A stretch of 64,000 nt of DNA from Jiangella alkaliphila. Lineage in GTDB: Bacteria > Actinomycetota > Actinomycetes > Jiangellales > Jiangellaceae. The position numbers were made by a program, and so were the translations under genes. Where the stretch lies: positions 4,434,001 through 4,498,000 of the forward strand of contig NZ_LT629791.1 in NCBI RefSeq assembly GCF_900105925.1. Direction: 5' to 3'. The notes below the pieces were generated by a model that worked only from the letters and a program-made list of their open reading frames with translations, made no database searches and had not been told where the DNA came from. The stretch's first letter is position 1, and each line of letters begins with the position of its first letter. Of this stretch, positions 41,410 to 49,732 are shown in pieces.

Positions 41410-43551
41410 ATGGCCCTGCGCGGACACCGGACCAGAGCCGGCGCGGCACTCGCCGCCGCCGGCATCTGTACCGCCGCCCTGCTCACCGCCCACGGCGCAG
41501 CGACCGCCGCCCCAGCGCCCGCACCGGCGCCCGCGCCCGCGGAGCCCGCGTTCGTCGACGGGCTCGCGCAGCCGGTCTTCACCGGACCGTTCATCCGGCA
41601 CGAGCTGTGGGTCGAGACCGAGTTCGACACCGACGGCGACGGCGAGCTGGACCGCATGCACGTCGACGTCACGCGCCCGGCCGAGACTGACGGCGCCGGC
41701 CTGGACGTGCCGGTCGTCTACGAGTCCAGCCCGTACTACTCCGGCACGGCGAGCACCGACCGGCGGTTCTTCTGGAATGTCAACGTCGAGCTGGGCGCCC
41801 AGCCGCCGTTGCGCACGTCGCCGGACAACCTGCCCGAGGCAGCGCGGGCGCCGGGCGGCACCAGCCCGGTCATCTCGTCGAGCATGATCAACACCTGGGT
41901 GCCGCGCGGGTTCGCCGTCGTCCACTCCGAGTCGCCCGGCAGCGGCCTGTCCGAGGGCTGCCCGACCGTCGGCGGGCCGAACGAGTCGCTGGCGCCGAAG
42001 GCGGTCGTCGACTGGCTCAACGGCCGCGCCCGCGGCTTCACCAGCGCCGACGGCGGCGAGGAGGTGACGGCGTATTGGTCGACCGGCCGCGTCGGCATGA
42101 CGGGGACGTCGTACAACGGGACGCTCCCGCTGGCCGCCGCGACCACCGGCGTCGAGGGCCTCGAGGTGATCATCCCGGTCGCGCCGAACACGTCGTACTA
42201 CCACTACTACCGGTCCAACGGCCTGGTGCGCAGCCCGGGCGGCTGGCTCGGCGAGGACGTCGACTACCTGTTCGACTACATCAACAGCGGCGACCTGGAG
42301 ACGCGGCAGTACTGCCGCGACACCGTCCGCGACGTCATGCAGGCCGAGCACGACCGCGTCACCGGCGACTACAACGACTTCTGGGCCGGCCGCGACTACC
42401 TGAACCAGCTCGACGACGTGCACGCGGCGGTGCTGATGGCGCACGCGTTCAACGACTGGAACGTCGTGCCCGAGCACAGCGTCCGCATCTCCGAGGCGCT
42501 CGAGGAGAAGGGCCTCACCGTCCACGAGTACTTTCACCAGGGCGGACACGGCGGCAACCCGCCCACCGACATGATGAACCGCTGGTTCTCGCAGTACCTC
42601 TACGGCCAGGACAACGGCATCGAGGACGACACGAACACCGCGTTCGTCCTGCGCAACGAGCTCGGCGGCAGCACGCTGACCCCGTACGCCGACTACCCGA
42701 ACCCGGCGGCCGCGACGGCGACGTTGAACCTGCAGGCCGGCGGCGCGGACGCGGGTGGCCTCACGTCGCTGGCGCTGGCCGACGACGCCACCGAGACGCT
42801 GGTCGACGCCGGCGCGAACGCCTGCAACGCGGGCCTGCTGGCGACGACGCCGTCGGCGAACCGGCTGCTGTACTCGACGCCGACGCTGACGGAGAACGTC
42901 CACCTGTCCGGTGTGACGGAGGTGACGGTGCGCCTGGCGGCCTCGAAGGCGCGGGCGAACCTGTCCGTCGCGCTGGTGCGGCTGCCGTGGACCGGCGACT
43001 CCGCCTGCGCGTCGACCACGCAGCGGCCGACGACCAGCGTCATCACCCGCGGCTGGGCCGACCCGCTGAACCGCGACTCCCTGACGGAGGAGCAGCCGCT
43101 CACGCCGGGCCGGTTCGTCGACGTGACGGTGCCGCTGCAGCCGGACGACCAGGTGATCCCGGCCGGTTCGCGGATCGGGCTGATGATCTGGTCGACGGAC
43201 GCGGAGTTCACGCTGCGCCCGCAGCCGGGCACCGAGCTGTCCGTCGACCTCGCCGGCACGACGGTCGCGCTGCCGGTCGTCGGCGGGCCGCTGGCGCTGC
43301 CGATCTGCGCCGCCGAGGACACCCGCGCCACCGTCGTCATCGACGGCGTCGACACCGGCGTCCCGAACATCGGCCTGGCCGGCACCTGCACCGTCAACGA
43401 CCACGTTCTCGACGAGGAGGACTGGCCGAACCACGGCGCGTTCGTCCGGCACACGACCCAGCTGGCCGACCAGCTGGTCGCCGCCGGGCTGATCGGCGGC
43501 CGGGACCGTGGCGTGCTGGTCCGCGCGGCCGCGCAGTCCGACGTCGGCTAG
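41410..43551 (+). CDS. Secreted X-Pro dipeptidyl-peptidase-like S15/CocE-NonD hydrolase
   Basis: This 713-residue protein has a Sec-type signal (RTRAGAALAAAGICTAALLTAHG, cleavage likely near residue 33), then an Ala-Pro repeat. The catalytic triad is visible: nucleophile S234 in GMTGTSYNG, D349 in HAFNDWNV and H380 in HQGGHGGNPP. The C-terminal part (about 430-640) is the jelly-roll PepX_C domain. It should cleave X-Pro dipeptides or act as an esterase outside the cell. About 60 extra residues follow the usual end (CTVNDHVLDEEDWPNHG). It has a strong AAAGGAAGGA binding site before the ATG. Confidence 0.9.
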   Translation: MALRGHRTRAGAALAAAGICTAALLTAHGAATAAPAPAPAPAPAEPAFVDGLAQPVFTGPFIRHELWVETEFDTDGDGELDRMHVDVTRPAETDGAGLDVPVVYESSPYYSGTASTDRRFFWNVNVELGAQPPLRTSPDNLPEAARAPGGTSPVISSSMINTWVPRGFAVVHSESPGSGLSEGCPTVGGPNESLAPKAVVDWLNGRARGFTSADGGEEVTAYWSTGRVGMTGTSYNGTLPLAAATTGVEGLEVIIPVAPNTSYYHYYRSNGLVRSPGGWLGEDVDYLFDYINSGDLETRQYCRDTVRDVMQAEHDRVTGDYNDFWAGRDYLNQLDDVHAAVLMAHAFNDWNVVPEHSVRISEALEEKGLTVHEYFHQGGHGGNPPTDMMNRWFSQYLYGQDNGIEDDTNTAFVLRNELGGSTLTPYADYPNPAAATATLNLQAGGADAGGLTSLALADDATETLVDAGANACNAGLLATTPSANRLLYSTPTLTENVHLSGVTEVTVRLAASKARANLSVALVRLPWTGDSACASTTQRPTTSVITRGWADPLNRDSLTEEQPLTPGRFVDVTVPLQPDDQVIPAGSRIGLMIWSTDAEFTLRPQPGTELSVDLAGTTVALPVVGGPLALPICAAEDTRATVVIDGVDTGVPNIGLAGTCTVNDHVLDEEDWPNHGAFVRHTTQLADQLVAAGLIGGRDRGVLVRAAAQSDVG

Positions 43552-43571
43552 GAGGAGCACACAACGCACGC

Positions 43572-43602
43572 GGCGGGCCGTCCCTCATCGGGGCGGCCCG
43601 CC
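43572..43602. terminator. Bidirectional terminator between convergent genes
   Basis: GGCGGGCCG (43572-43580) pairs exactly with CGGCCCGCC (43594-43602) around a 13-base loop. It lies between the peptidase stop and the convergent phosphatase stop, the expected place for a shared terminator. Confidence 0.8.
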
Positions 43603-43619
43603 TCTGTGCGCGGTGGAGG

Positions 43620-45293
43620 TCAGCGGTTGACCGTGATCTCCGGACTGGTGATCTGCTGGTTCACGCTCTCGAGGTACACGAGCTGCGTGCTCAGCGGGCG
43701 TGCGGAGCTGGGCAGGCGCACCGGCAGCTCCAGGATGCGGCCGAGCTCGTCCGCCGTCGCCTCGCCGACCAGGACGTCCTGGCCGCGCTCGACGTTGCGG
43801 ACGTAGACGTTGACCGTCTCGCCCGGGTCGTAGCCCCAGGCCGAGGCCTTGACCGTGCCGCGGAAGTCGACGGCGGTGATGTCGACCGCGACCTGCTCGC
43901 CGACGGTGTTCTCCGGCGTGCGGATCTCCTGGACGGTGCGCTCACCCGCGTCGTTCTTGCGGATGACGACGCCGTCGTGGTGCTCGCCGTTGGCGTAGCG
44001 GGCCTCGTAGGTGATGCTGTCGGCCGTGACGTCGATCATCTGGTAGAGCTGCATGTCCTGGCCGATGGACATCTGGTCGGCGCCGTTGTTCACCCAGTTC
44101 GAGTCGACGGCGTCGTACATCTTGCCGCCCGACACCGACGTCGCGTAGACGGTGCTGTCGTGGACGGTGACCGACTTGCGCGAGGCGGTGGTGCTGCCGC
44201 GGCCGTAGGTGTGGTCGTGGCCCTGCAGGACCAGGTCCACGCCGTACTCCTCGAACAGCGGACCCCACTGCGCGCGGACGATCGGGTTGTTGCGGCCGGA
44301 CGCGACCGAGTAGACCGGGTGGTGGAAGGTGACGACGGTCCACTTGTTCGGGTTCGAAGCGAGCTGCTCCTCCAGCCACGCGGTCTGCGCGGCCATGATC
44401 GGGGCGAGGCTCTGGACGTTGCTGTTCAGGCCGATGAAGCGGACGCCCTGGTAGTCCACCGAGTAGATGGTGTTGCGCAGGGCGGCGTTGGTGGCGTCGT
44501 CGCCGAAGTCCGGGCCGTTCGTGGGGAACGGGAACTGCGGCTGCCAGAACGTCGACAGCTGACCACCGCTGTACTCGTGGTTACCGGTGATCGAGACGTT
44601 GTTGATCTGGCTGTTGATGAAGCCGTCGGCCGCGTGCCACTGGCCCCACTGCTCCTCGCTGTTCGCCGAGTCGATGAGGTCACCGGCGTTGACGATGACC
44701 TTCGCCTCCGGGCGGTCGGCGAAGGCCTGGCGGAACACGCGCGGCCCGGCGGTGTCGATGTAGTTCTGCATGTCCCCGTAGTAGATGAACGAGAACGGCT
44801 CGAACCCCTCGGCGGCCGTGGTGAAGTCGATCCACTCGCTCCAGTTGACGCCGTCGCCGACCCGGTAGGTGTAGCGGGTGTTCGGCGCCAGGCCGGTGAA
44901 CTCCACCTGGTGGTAGACCGAGGCGTAGCCGAGCGTGGTGTTGACCGGGTTGGTCGAGCTGGCCATCACCGTCTGCAGGGTCTCGGACGGCGCGACCTGG
45001 CCGAGCGCGACCGGCGCCTCGACGATCTGGGCCTGCGCGTACTCGCCGCCGACCTCGGACCGCCACGACACCTTCTGCGACGTCGCCGGGGACGCCGTCG
45101 GGACCAGGATGATGCGGTCCGGCACCGCCGACGGCTCGTAGATCTCGGCCGGCGGGACCTTCACCGGCGGCTCGCTGTCGGCACCGACTGCGGCCGGTAC
45201 CGCGATCAAGCCGCCACCGAGCAGCACGGCGCCGACGGCGGCACCGGCCGCACGCCGGGAGCCGAACGGCCCGCGCTTCCTCACATCACTCAC
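43620..45293 (-). CDS. Secreted purple acid phosphatase-like metallophosphoesterase
   Basis: This 557-residue protein has a twin-arginine-like start (GSRRAAGAAVGAVLLGGGLI), a purple-acid-phosphatase N-terminal FN3-like domain (PTASPATSQKVSWRSEV..., GLAPNTRYTYRVGDG) and a calcineurin-type catalytic domain. The metal motifs are FIYYGDMQNY, VNAGDLID, ITGNHEYSGG, VTFHHPVYSV and LQGHDHTYGRG. A ~100-residue C-terminal strand-rich domain follows. It hydrolyses phosphate esters outside the cell. The GTG start is preceded by GGGAGGAG. Confidence 0.9.
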   Translation of the reverse strand: MSDVRKRGPFGSRRAAGAAVGAVLLGGGLIAVPAAVGADSEPPVKVPPAEIYEPSAVPDRIILVPTASPATSQKVSWRSEVGGEYAQAQIVEAPVALGQVAPSETLQTVMASSTNPVNTTLGYASVYHQVEFTGLAPNTRYTYRVGDGVNWSEWIDFTTAAEGFEPFSFIYYGDMQNYIDTAGPRVFRQAFADRPEAKVIVNAGDLIDSANSEEQWGQWHAADGFINSQINNVSITGNHEYSGGQLSTFWQPQFPFPTNGPDFGDDATNAALRNTIYSVDYQGVRFIGLNSNVQSLAPIMAAQTAWLEEQLASNPNKWTVVTFHHPVYSVASGRNNPIVRAQWGPLFEEYGVDLVLQGHDHTYGRGSTTASRKSVTVHDSTVYATSVSGGKMYDAVDSNWVNNGADQMSIGQDMQLYQMIDVTADSITYEARYANGEHHDGVVIRKNDAGERTVQEIRTPENTVGEQVAVDITAVDFRGTVKASAWGYDPGETVNVYVRNVERGQDVLVGEATADELGRILELPVRLPSSARPLSTQLVYLESVNQQITSPEITVNR

Positions 45294-45422
45294 GTTGAGT
45301 CTCCTCCCAGGACACTCGTGGACGCTGCCGGCAGATCGCGCGGCAGTATCCGATTCATCGCAGACCAGGAGGAAAGGGCGAGAACGGGCAGATCACGGCA
45401 CGTTGTCCCGGCGATGAACACC

Positions 45423-45437
45423 TGAAAACGATTCTCT
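45423..45437. promoter_or_regulatory. Zur/Fur-box-like sequence
   Basis: TGAAAACGATTCTCT resembles the actinomycete Zur consensus (TGAAAATGATTTTCA, from memory) at about 12 of 15 positions. It lies in the divergent region between the phosphatase and a lipoprotein gene. Metal-dependent control of a metallophosphatase would make sense, but single matches of this kind are weak evidence. Confidence 0.25.
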
Positions 45438-45544
45438 TGTTGCGACCGGGTCGCATTGCACGACGGCCAATGGCCACGTCCGGGCGGCCGCGCGGGCACC
45501 CGGACGTCAGGCGGCGTTCATCCGGGGATGCCTACGATCCGGCC

Positions 45545-46012
45545 GTGCCCGACCCGTCCGCCGCCCGCCGTCTGGCCGTCGCCGCGCTGCTCGTGCTCGG
45601 CCTGTCCGCCTGCGGCGGCGGTGAGACCCACAAGGACGACGCGTTCATCGACGCCGGCGTGACGGGGCTGCTGGACATCGAGCTGACGGAGTGCTTCTCC
45701 GACCCCGAGTACTCCGACTTCGCCGGCGAGGACGTCGTCGTCTACACCCCGTGCGTCGACGGCGCGGACAACCAGTCGTACATGTTCGTCCAGGCCCCCG
45801 AGGGCTCGTGGGACCGCGAGGCCGTCGCCGAGCTGGGCTGGGACGAGTGCGGCCAGGGGTTCGAGCAGCAGTGGCCCGGCCGGGACGGCCTGGACTACTA
45901 CCCGATCCTGCCCACCGCCGAGACCTGGGCCGACGGCGACCGCGCGATCATGTGCGCGGTGTACGACCCGGAAGGCCGGCTGGAGGACTCGGTGCTGCCG
46001 CTCGCCGAGTAG
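45545..46012 (+). CDS. Small lipoprotein with septum-formation-like (Septum_form) domain
   Basis: This 155-residue protein starts VPDPSAARRLAVAALLVLGL with lipobox LSAC. The mature part has ECFSDPEY...VYTPCVDGADNQSYMF..., DECGQGFEQQW, and WADGDRAIMCAVYDPEGR, a cysteine and spacing pattern like the Septum_form domain of actinomycete lipoproteins. Its role is unknown. The GTG at 45545 was preferred because the upstream part of the frame is basic, non-conserved sequence. Confidence 0.7.
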   Translation: MPDPSAARRLAVAALLVLGLSACGGGETHKDDAFIDAGVTGLLDIELTECFSDPEYSDFAGEDVVVYTPCVDGADNQSYMFVQAPEGSWDREAVAELGWDECGQGFEQQWPGRDGLDYYPILPTAETWADGDRAIMCAVYDPEGRLEDSVLPLAE

Positions 46013-46020
46013 CCGGTCGC

Positions 46021-46689
46021 TCAGGAGCCCGGGGATGCGGCGATCTCTGCCAGCAGGCTCTTCATCCGGGCGATCTCGATGCCCTGGTCGGAGTCGATGT
46101 GCTGGGCGAGCTGGAACAGCGCCGATTCCTGGCCGCCTTCACCGGCGGTGAGCAGCTCGCCGACCATGACCAATGCGCCCTCGTGGTGACGGATCATGTA
46201 CAGGAGGAACAGCTCGTCGAAGTCCCGGCCGGTCGCGGCCGCCAGCCTGGCCAGGTCGTCGTCGGTGAGCATGCCGGGCATCACCTGGCCGTCCTCGCCG
46301 TGCTCATGGTGCTCGCCGGACGCGTCGGGGACGTCCTCGCCCCGGGTTTCCAGCCACTCCTCCAGCAGGGCGATCTCGTCGCGCTGGGAGACGTCCATGC
46401 GCTCGGCCATCAGGGGGAGGTCGTCGCTACCGGCGCGTTCGACGACGAGGTCGGTCATGACCAGCGCCTGCGCGTGATGCTGGATCATGCCCTGCACGAA
46501 GGCGACGTCCGCATCGGTGTACTGGGGCTGGTCCAGCCCGGTGAGCTCGTCGTCGGTGAGTGGTGTGCCCGTCTCGCCCGGCGGGCCGAGCTGGACGACC
46601 GGAGGCCGGTCCGCCTCGTCGTCGGACGTACACCCCGCGACGGCGCCGACCGCCAGCACGGCGATGAGCGTTCGGCGAGCGATCAACAT
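46021..46689 (-). CDS. DUF305 lipoprotein
   Basis: This 222-residue lipoprotein (MLIARRTLIAVLAV, lipobox VAGC) has two ferritin-like helical repeats with DUF305 motifs: DVAFVQGMIQHHAQALVMTD and FLLYMIRHHEGALVMVGELL. A histidine/acid-rich linker (GEHHEHGEDGQ) lies between. DUF305 proteins are exported, often near copper or redox genes, and bind metal through HH...M residues; the reaction is unknown. It is divergent from the LVIVD-repeat gene. Confidence 0.88.
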   Translation of the reverse strand: MLIARRTLIAVLAVGAVAGCTSDDEADRPPVVQLGPPGETGTPLTDDELTGLDQPQYTDADVAFVQGMIQHHAQALVMTDLVVERAGSDDLPLMAERMDVSQRDEIALLEEWLETRGEDVPDASGEHHEHGEDGQVMPGMLTDDDLARLAAATGRDFDELFLLYMIRHHEGALVMVGELLTAGEGGQESALFQLAQHIDSDQGIEIARMKSLLAEIAASPGS

Positions 46690-46777
46690 CAGCGGTGATC
46701 TCCCCAAATGTCCGAAATGGGAGAATAGTACGTCTGAACAGGTTAGCCCGGATCGGTACCTCGGAGGTGGAGAGCCC

Positions 46778-48592
46778 GTGGCAATGAAGCCAGTAGGTTC
46801 CACGCGGAAACCGCGCACCAGGCGCCGCGGCGTCACGGTCCTCGGGGCCATGCTCCTGCTCGGCGGCCTGCTCCCCGCGGCGGCCTCCGCGCAGGACGAC
46901 GACCCTAGGGTCGGCCTCACGCCGGGGTATTTCCCCTGGTCAGAAGCCAGCAGCAATCTCGACCTGCTCGACAACGACCCGCGGGTGGCGCCGTTCGACG
47001 CCCCGCCGGGCAACTTCGGGTTCGTCAACTCCGACCTGGCATTCACCGGCGACAACGCGATCGTCGGCGGCTTCAACGGCTTCCAGATCTACGACATCTC
47101 CGACCGGACCGACCCGGTCCTTCGCAGCTCGTTCGTCTGCCCGGGCGGGCAGGGTGACCCTTCGGTGTTCGGAGACCTGCTCTTCTTCTCGGTCGAGGAG
47201 ACGCGTGGGCGCATCGACTGCGGCTCGCAGGGCGCACCCGGCGCGGTGAACCCGGAGCGGTTCCGCGGCGTGCGCATCTTCGACATCAGTGACCTCGACC
47301 ACCCGATCCAGCTGCCCGGCGTGCAGCTGTGCCGCGGCTCGCACACCCACACACTGGTCACCGACCCGGACGACCCGGACAACATCTACGTCTACAACTC
47401 CGGCACCGCAGGGGTGCGGTCGCCGCTGGAGCTGGCGGGGTGCGAGAACGCTGCTCTCACTCAGGACCCGGTGACCAGCGGGAACCCGACGCAATGGCGC
47501 ATCGACGTCATCAAGGTCCCGCTGGACGCTCCCGAGGACGCCGAGGTCGTCAGCCAGCCGCGGATCTTCACCGACCCCGGCACGGGCGCCTTCAACGGCC
47601 TGCAGAACACCCTTTCCGGCGCGCTGCACCCGTCCGGTACGGCCTACTCACCGCTGCCCAACACCAACACCTGCCATGACGTCACCGCGTTCCCGGAGAT
47701 CGGCCTGCTCGCCGGCGCCTGCCAGGGCAACGGCCTCCTGCTGGACATCTCCGACCCGGTGAACCCGGTGCGCATGGACGCGGTCTCCGACCCGAACTTC
47801 TCCTACTGGCACTCGGCCCAGTTCAGCAACGACGGCACCAAGGTCATGTTCACCGACGAATGGGGTGGCGGCACCTCAGCCCGCTGCCGCGTGACCGACC
47901 TGCCGGAGTGGGGTGCCGACGCACTGTTCGACATCGTCGACGGGGAGATGGAGTTCGCGAGCTATTACAAGATGCCCGCGGTGCAGACGTCGCAGGAGAA
48001 CTGCGTGGCGCACAACTCGTCGGTCATCCCGGTGCCCAACCGCGACATCTACGTCCAGGCCTGGTACCAGGGCGGCGTCTCGGTCGTCGACTTCACCGAC
48101 ACCGCGAACCCGGTCGAGATCGCGTTCTTCGACCGTGGCCCGATCAACTCCCCGAACCCTGCTGGGCTCAATCTCGGTGGCTTGTGGTCGGCCTACTGGT
48201 ACAACGGCTTCATCTACGGCACCGAGATCGCCCGTGGCTTCGACACGTACGAGCTGCTGGCGAGCGAGCTCCTGACGGCGAACGAGATCGAGGCGGCCTC
48301 CGAGGTACAGCTGGACCAGTTCAACTCCCAGCTGATGTCCGAGCTGGTCGCGGCGCCGAGCTTCGCCGTGGTGCTGGCCAACCTCGACCAGGTGGTCCGG
48401 GCCGCTGACATCGACGCCAACACCGCCGCCAGGGTCCGGCAGGCTGTCGACCAGGCCGAGAAGCAGGCCGACAAGGGAAACAACAGGTCGGCGGTGGCTC
48501 AGCTGAACCACGCCGTCAGGCAGGTCGACGACTCCGCCGGCCAGGCCACACTCGAGCAAGCGCTGCTGGAGCTGATCGACACGCTCAGCTGA
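46778..48592 (+). CDS. Secreted LVIVD-repeat propeller protein
   Basis: This 604-residue protein has an N-terminal signal (RTRRRGVTVLGAMLLLGGLL, cleavage near ASAQ). Repeats of the LVIVD type follow (GFQIYDISDRTDPVLRSSF, GVRIFDISDLDHPIQLPG, GLLLDISDPVNPVRMDAV, GVSVVDFTDTANPVEIAFF), forming a beta-propeller. A ~100-residue helical C-terminus (NEIEAASEVQLDQF..., VAQLNHAVRQVDD) resembles FIMAH-type tails. The function is unknown. The GTG at 46778 has GGAG five bases upstream; the ATG six bases later is an alternative. It is divergent from the DUF305 lipoprotein with ~90 bases shared. Confidence 0.8.
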   Translation: MAMKPVGSTRKPRTRRRGVTVLGAMLLLGGLLPAAASAQDDDPRVGLTPGYFPWSEASSNLDLLDNDPRVAPFDAPPGNFGFVNSDLAFTGDNAIVGGFNGFQIYDISDRTDPVLRSSFVCPGGQGDPSVFGDLLFFSVEETRGRIDCGSQGAPGAVNPERFRGVRIFDISDLDHPIQLPGVQLCRGSHTHTLVTDPDDPDNIYVYNSGTAGVRSPLELAGCENAALTQDPVTSGNPTQWRIDVIKVPLDAPEDAEVVSQPRIFTDPGTGAFNGLQNTLSGALHPSGTAYSPLPNTNTCHDVTAFPEIGLLAGACQGNGLLLDISDPVNPVRMDAVSDPNFSYWHSAQFSNDGTKVMFTDEWGGGTSARCRVTDLPEWGADALFDIVDGEMEFASYYKMPAVQTSQENCVAHNSSVIPVPNRDIYVQAWYQGGVSVVDFTDTANPVEIAFFDRGPINSPNPAGLNLGGLWSAYWYNGFIYGTEIARGFDTYELLASELLTANEIEAASEVQLDQFNSQLMSELVAAPSFAVVLANLDQVVRAADIDANTAARVRQAVDQAEKQADKGNNRSAVAQLNHAVRQVDDSAGQATLEQALLELIDTLS

Positions 48593-48640
48593 GTCACCGA
48601 GCCCGTCGACCTACGAGGCGACCACCGCGAAGATGGAGGC

Positions 48641-49699
48641 ATGACGGCCTGGGTGCTGCATGTCGACCTGGATCAGTTCCTGGCGGCGGTCGAGGTGCTG
48701 CGCCGTCCGGAGCTGGCCGGACGGCCGGTGATCGTCGGCGGGCGAGGTGATCCGGCCGAACGGGCCGTCGTGTCGACCGCGTCGTACGAGGCGCGCGAGT
48801 TCGGCGTCCGGTCGGGGATGCCGCTGAAGACGGCCGCGCGCCGGTGCCCGGACGCGGTGTTCCTGCCCGTCGACTTCCCCGTCTACGAGGCGGCGTCGGC
48901 ACAGGTCATGGACACGCTGCGGTCCTTCCCGGGAACGGTGGTCGAGCTGCTGGGCTGGGACGAGGCGTTCGTCGGCGTCGACGTCGACGACCCCGAGGCG
49001 ACGGCGCGCGCCGTACAGGCCGCGGTGCTCGAGGTGACCGGGCTGCACTGCTCGATCGGCATCGGCGACACCAAGGTGCGCGCCAAGATCGCCACCGGCT
49101 TCGGCAAGCCGCGCGGCGTGTACCGGCTGACCCGGCACAGGTGGATGGAGGTGATGGGCGACCGCCCGACGACGGCGTTGTGGGGTGTCGGCAACCGGAT
49201 CGCCGCCCGGCTGGCGGACCTGGGCATCGGGACCGTTCGTGAACTGGCTGAGGCCCCCGAGGCGCCGCTCGCCGAGGAGTTCGGGCCCACGATCGGCCCG
49301 CACATCGGGCGGCTTGGCCGCGGCGTCAGCAGCGCGATCGTCGACGACACCCCATGGGTTCCGCGCGCACACGGCCGCGAGACGACCTACCAGCGCGACC
49401 TCACCACGCCCGAGGAGATCGCGGCGGCCCTGCGTGCGCTGGCCGACCAGGTCGTCGAGGACATCGGCAAGGACGGCCGCGCCTGCTCAAGGGTGGCGCT
49501 GAAGGTGCGGTTCGCCCCGTTCTTCACCTACAACCGCATCCGCAAGCTGCCTGAGCCGACGTTCGATCCCGCGGTGATCACGCGGACCGCGCTGGACCTC
49601 CTGGAGGCTCTCGACGACGCACGGCCGATCCGGCTGCTCGGTGTCCGAGCCGAGATGGTCCCGCCCCAGGGCGGTTACCAGGACGTCCGGCGCGCGTGA
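48641..49699 (+). CDS. dinB2: DinB2-type Y-family DNA polymerase
   Basis: This 352-residue DNA polymerase IV homologue has catalytic residues D9 (HVDLDQF) and D107-E108 (GWDEAF), and the usual PAERAVVSTASYEAREFGVRSGM and SIGIGDTKVRAKIATGFGKP motifs. Position 14 is leucine (DLDQFLAAVE) where most Pol IV enzymes have an aromatic steric gate. Mycobacterial DinB2 has the same Leu14 and is known to accept ribonucleotides. No beta-clamp motif is obvious at the C-terminus (GGYQDVRRA). Ku is encoded two genes downstream. Confidence 0.92.
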   Translation: MTAWVLHVDLDQFLAAVEVLRRPELAGRPVIVGGRGDPAERAVVSTASYEAREFGVRSGMPLKTAARRCPDAVFLPVDFPVYEAASAQVMDTLRSFPGTVVELLGWDEAFVGVDVDDPEATARAVQAAVLEVTGLHCSIGIGDTKVRAKIATGFGKPRGVYRLTRHRWMEVMGDRPTTALWGVGNRIAARLADLGIGTVRELAEAPEAPLAEEFGPTIGPHIGRLGRGVSSAIVDDTPWVPRAHGRETTYQRDLTTPEEIAAALRALADQVVEDIGKDGRACSRVALKVRFAPFFTYNRIRKLPEPTFDPAVITRTALDLLEALDDARPIRLLGVRAEMVPPQGGYQDVRRA

Positions 49700-49725
49700 C
49701 CGTTGTCGGACCCGGCTCGTAAAGT
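49697..49725 (+). promoter_or_regulatory. Leaderless promoter of the second epoxide hydrolase
   Basis: TGACCG (49697-49702), exactly 17 bases, TAAAGT (49720-49725), then 7 bases to the ATG at 49733. The -35 overlaps the stop of the polymerase gene. There is no Shine-Dalgarno before the ATG, which agrees with leaderless translation. Confidence 0.5.
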
Positions 49726-49732
49726 GAGCCGC

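Noticed and set aside
42075-45425. 1116-codon plus-strand open frame
   Set aside because: It spans the 3' half of the S15 peptidase gene and the antisense of the phosphatase gene, and crosses a terminator; a shadow created by GC bias.
45300-45544. PhoP (PHO box) control of the secreted phosphatase from GTTCATC-type motifs
   Set aside because: Only single, isolated half-motifs occur (near 45415 and 45519); PHO boxes need tandem 11-base repeats.
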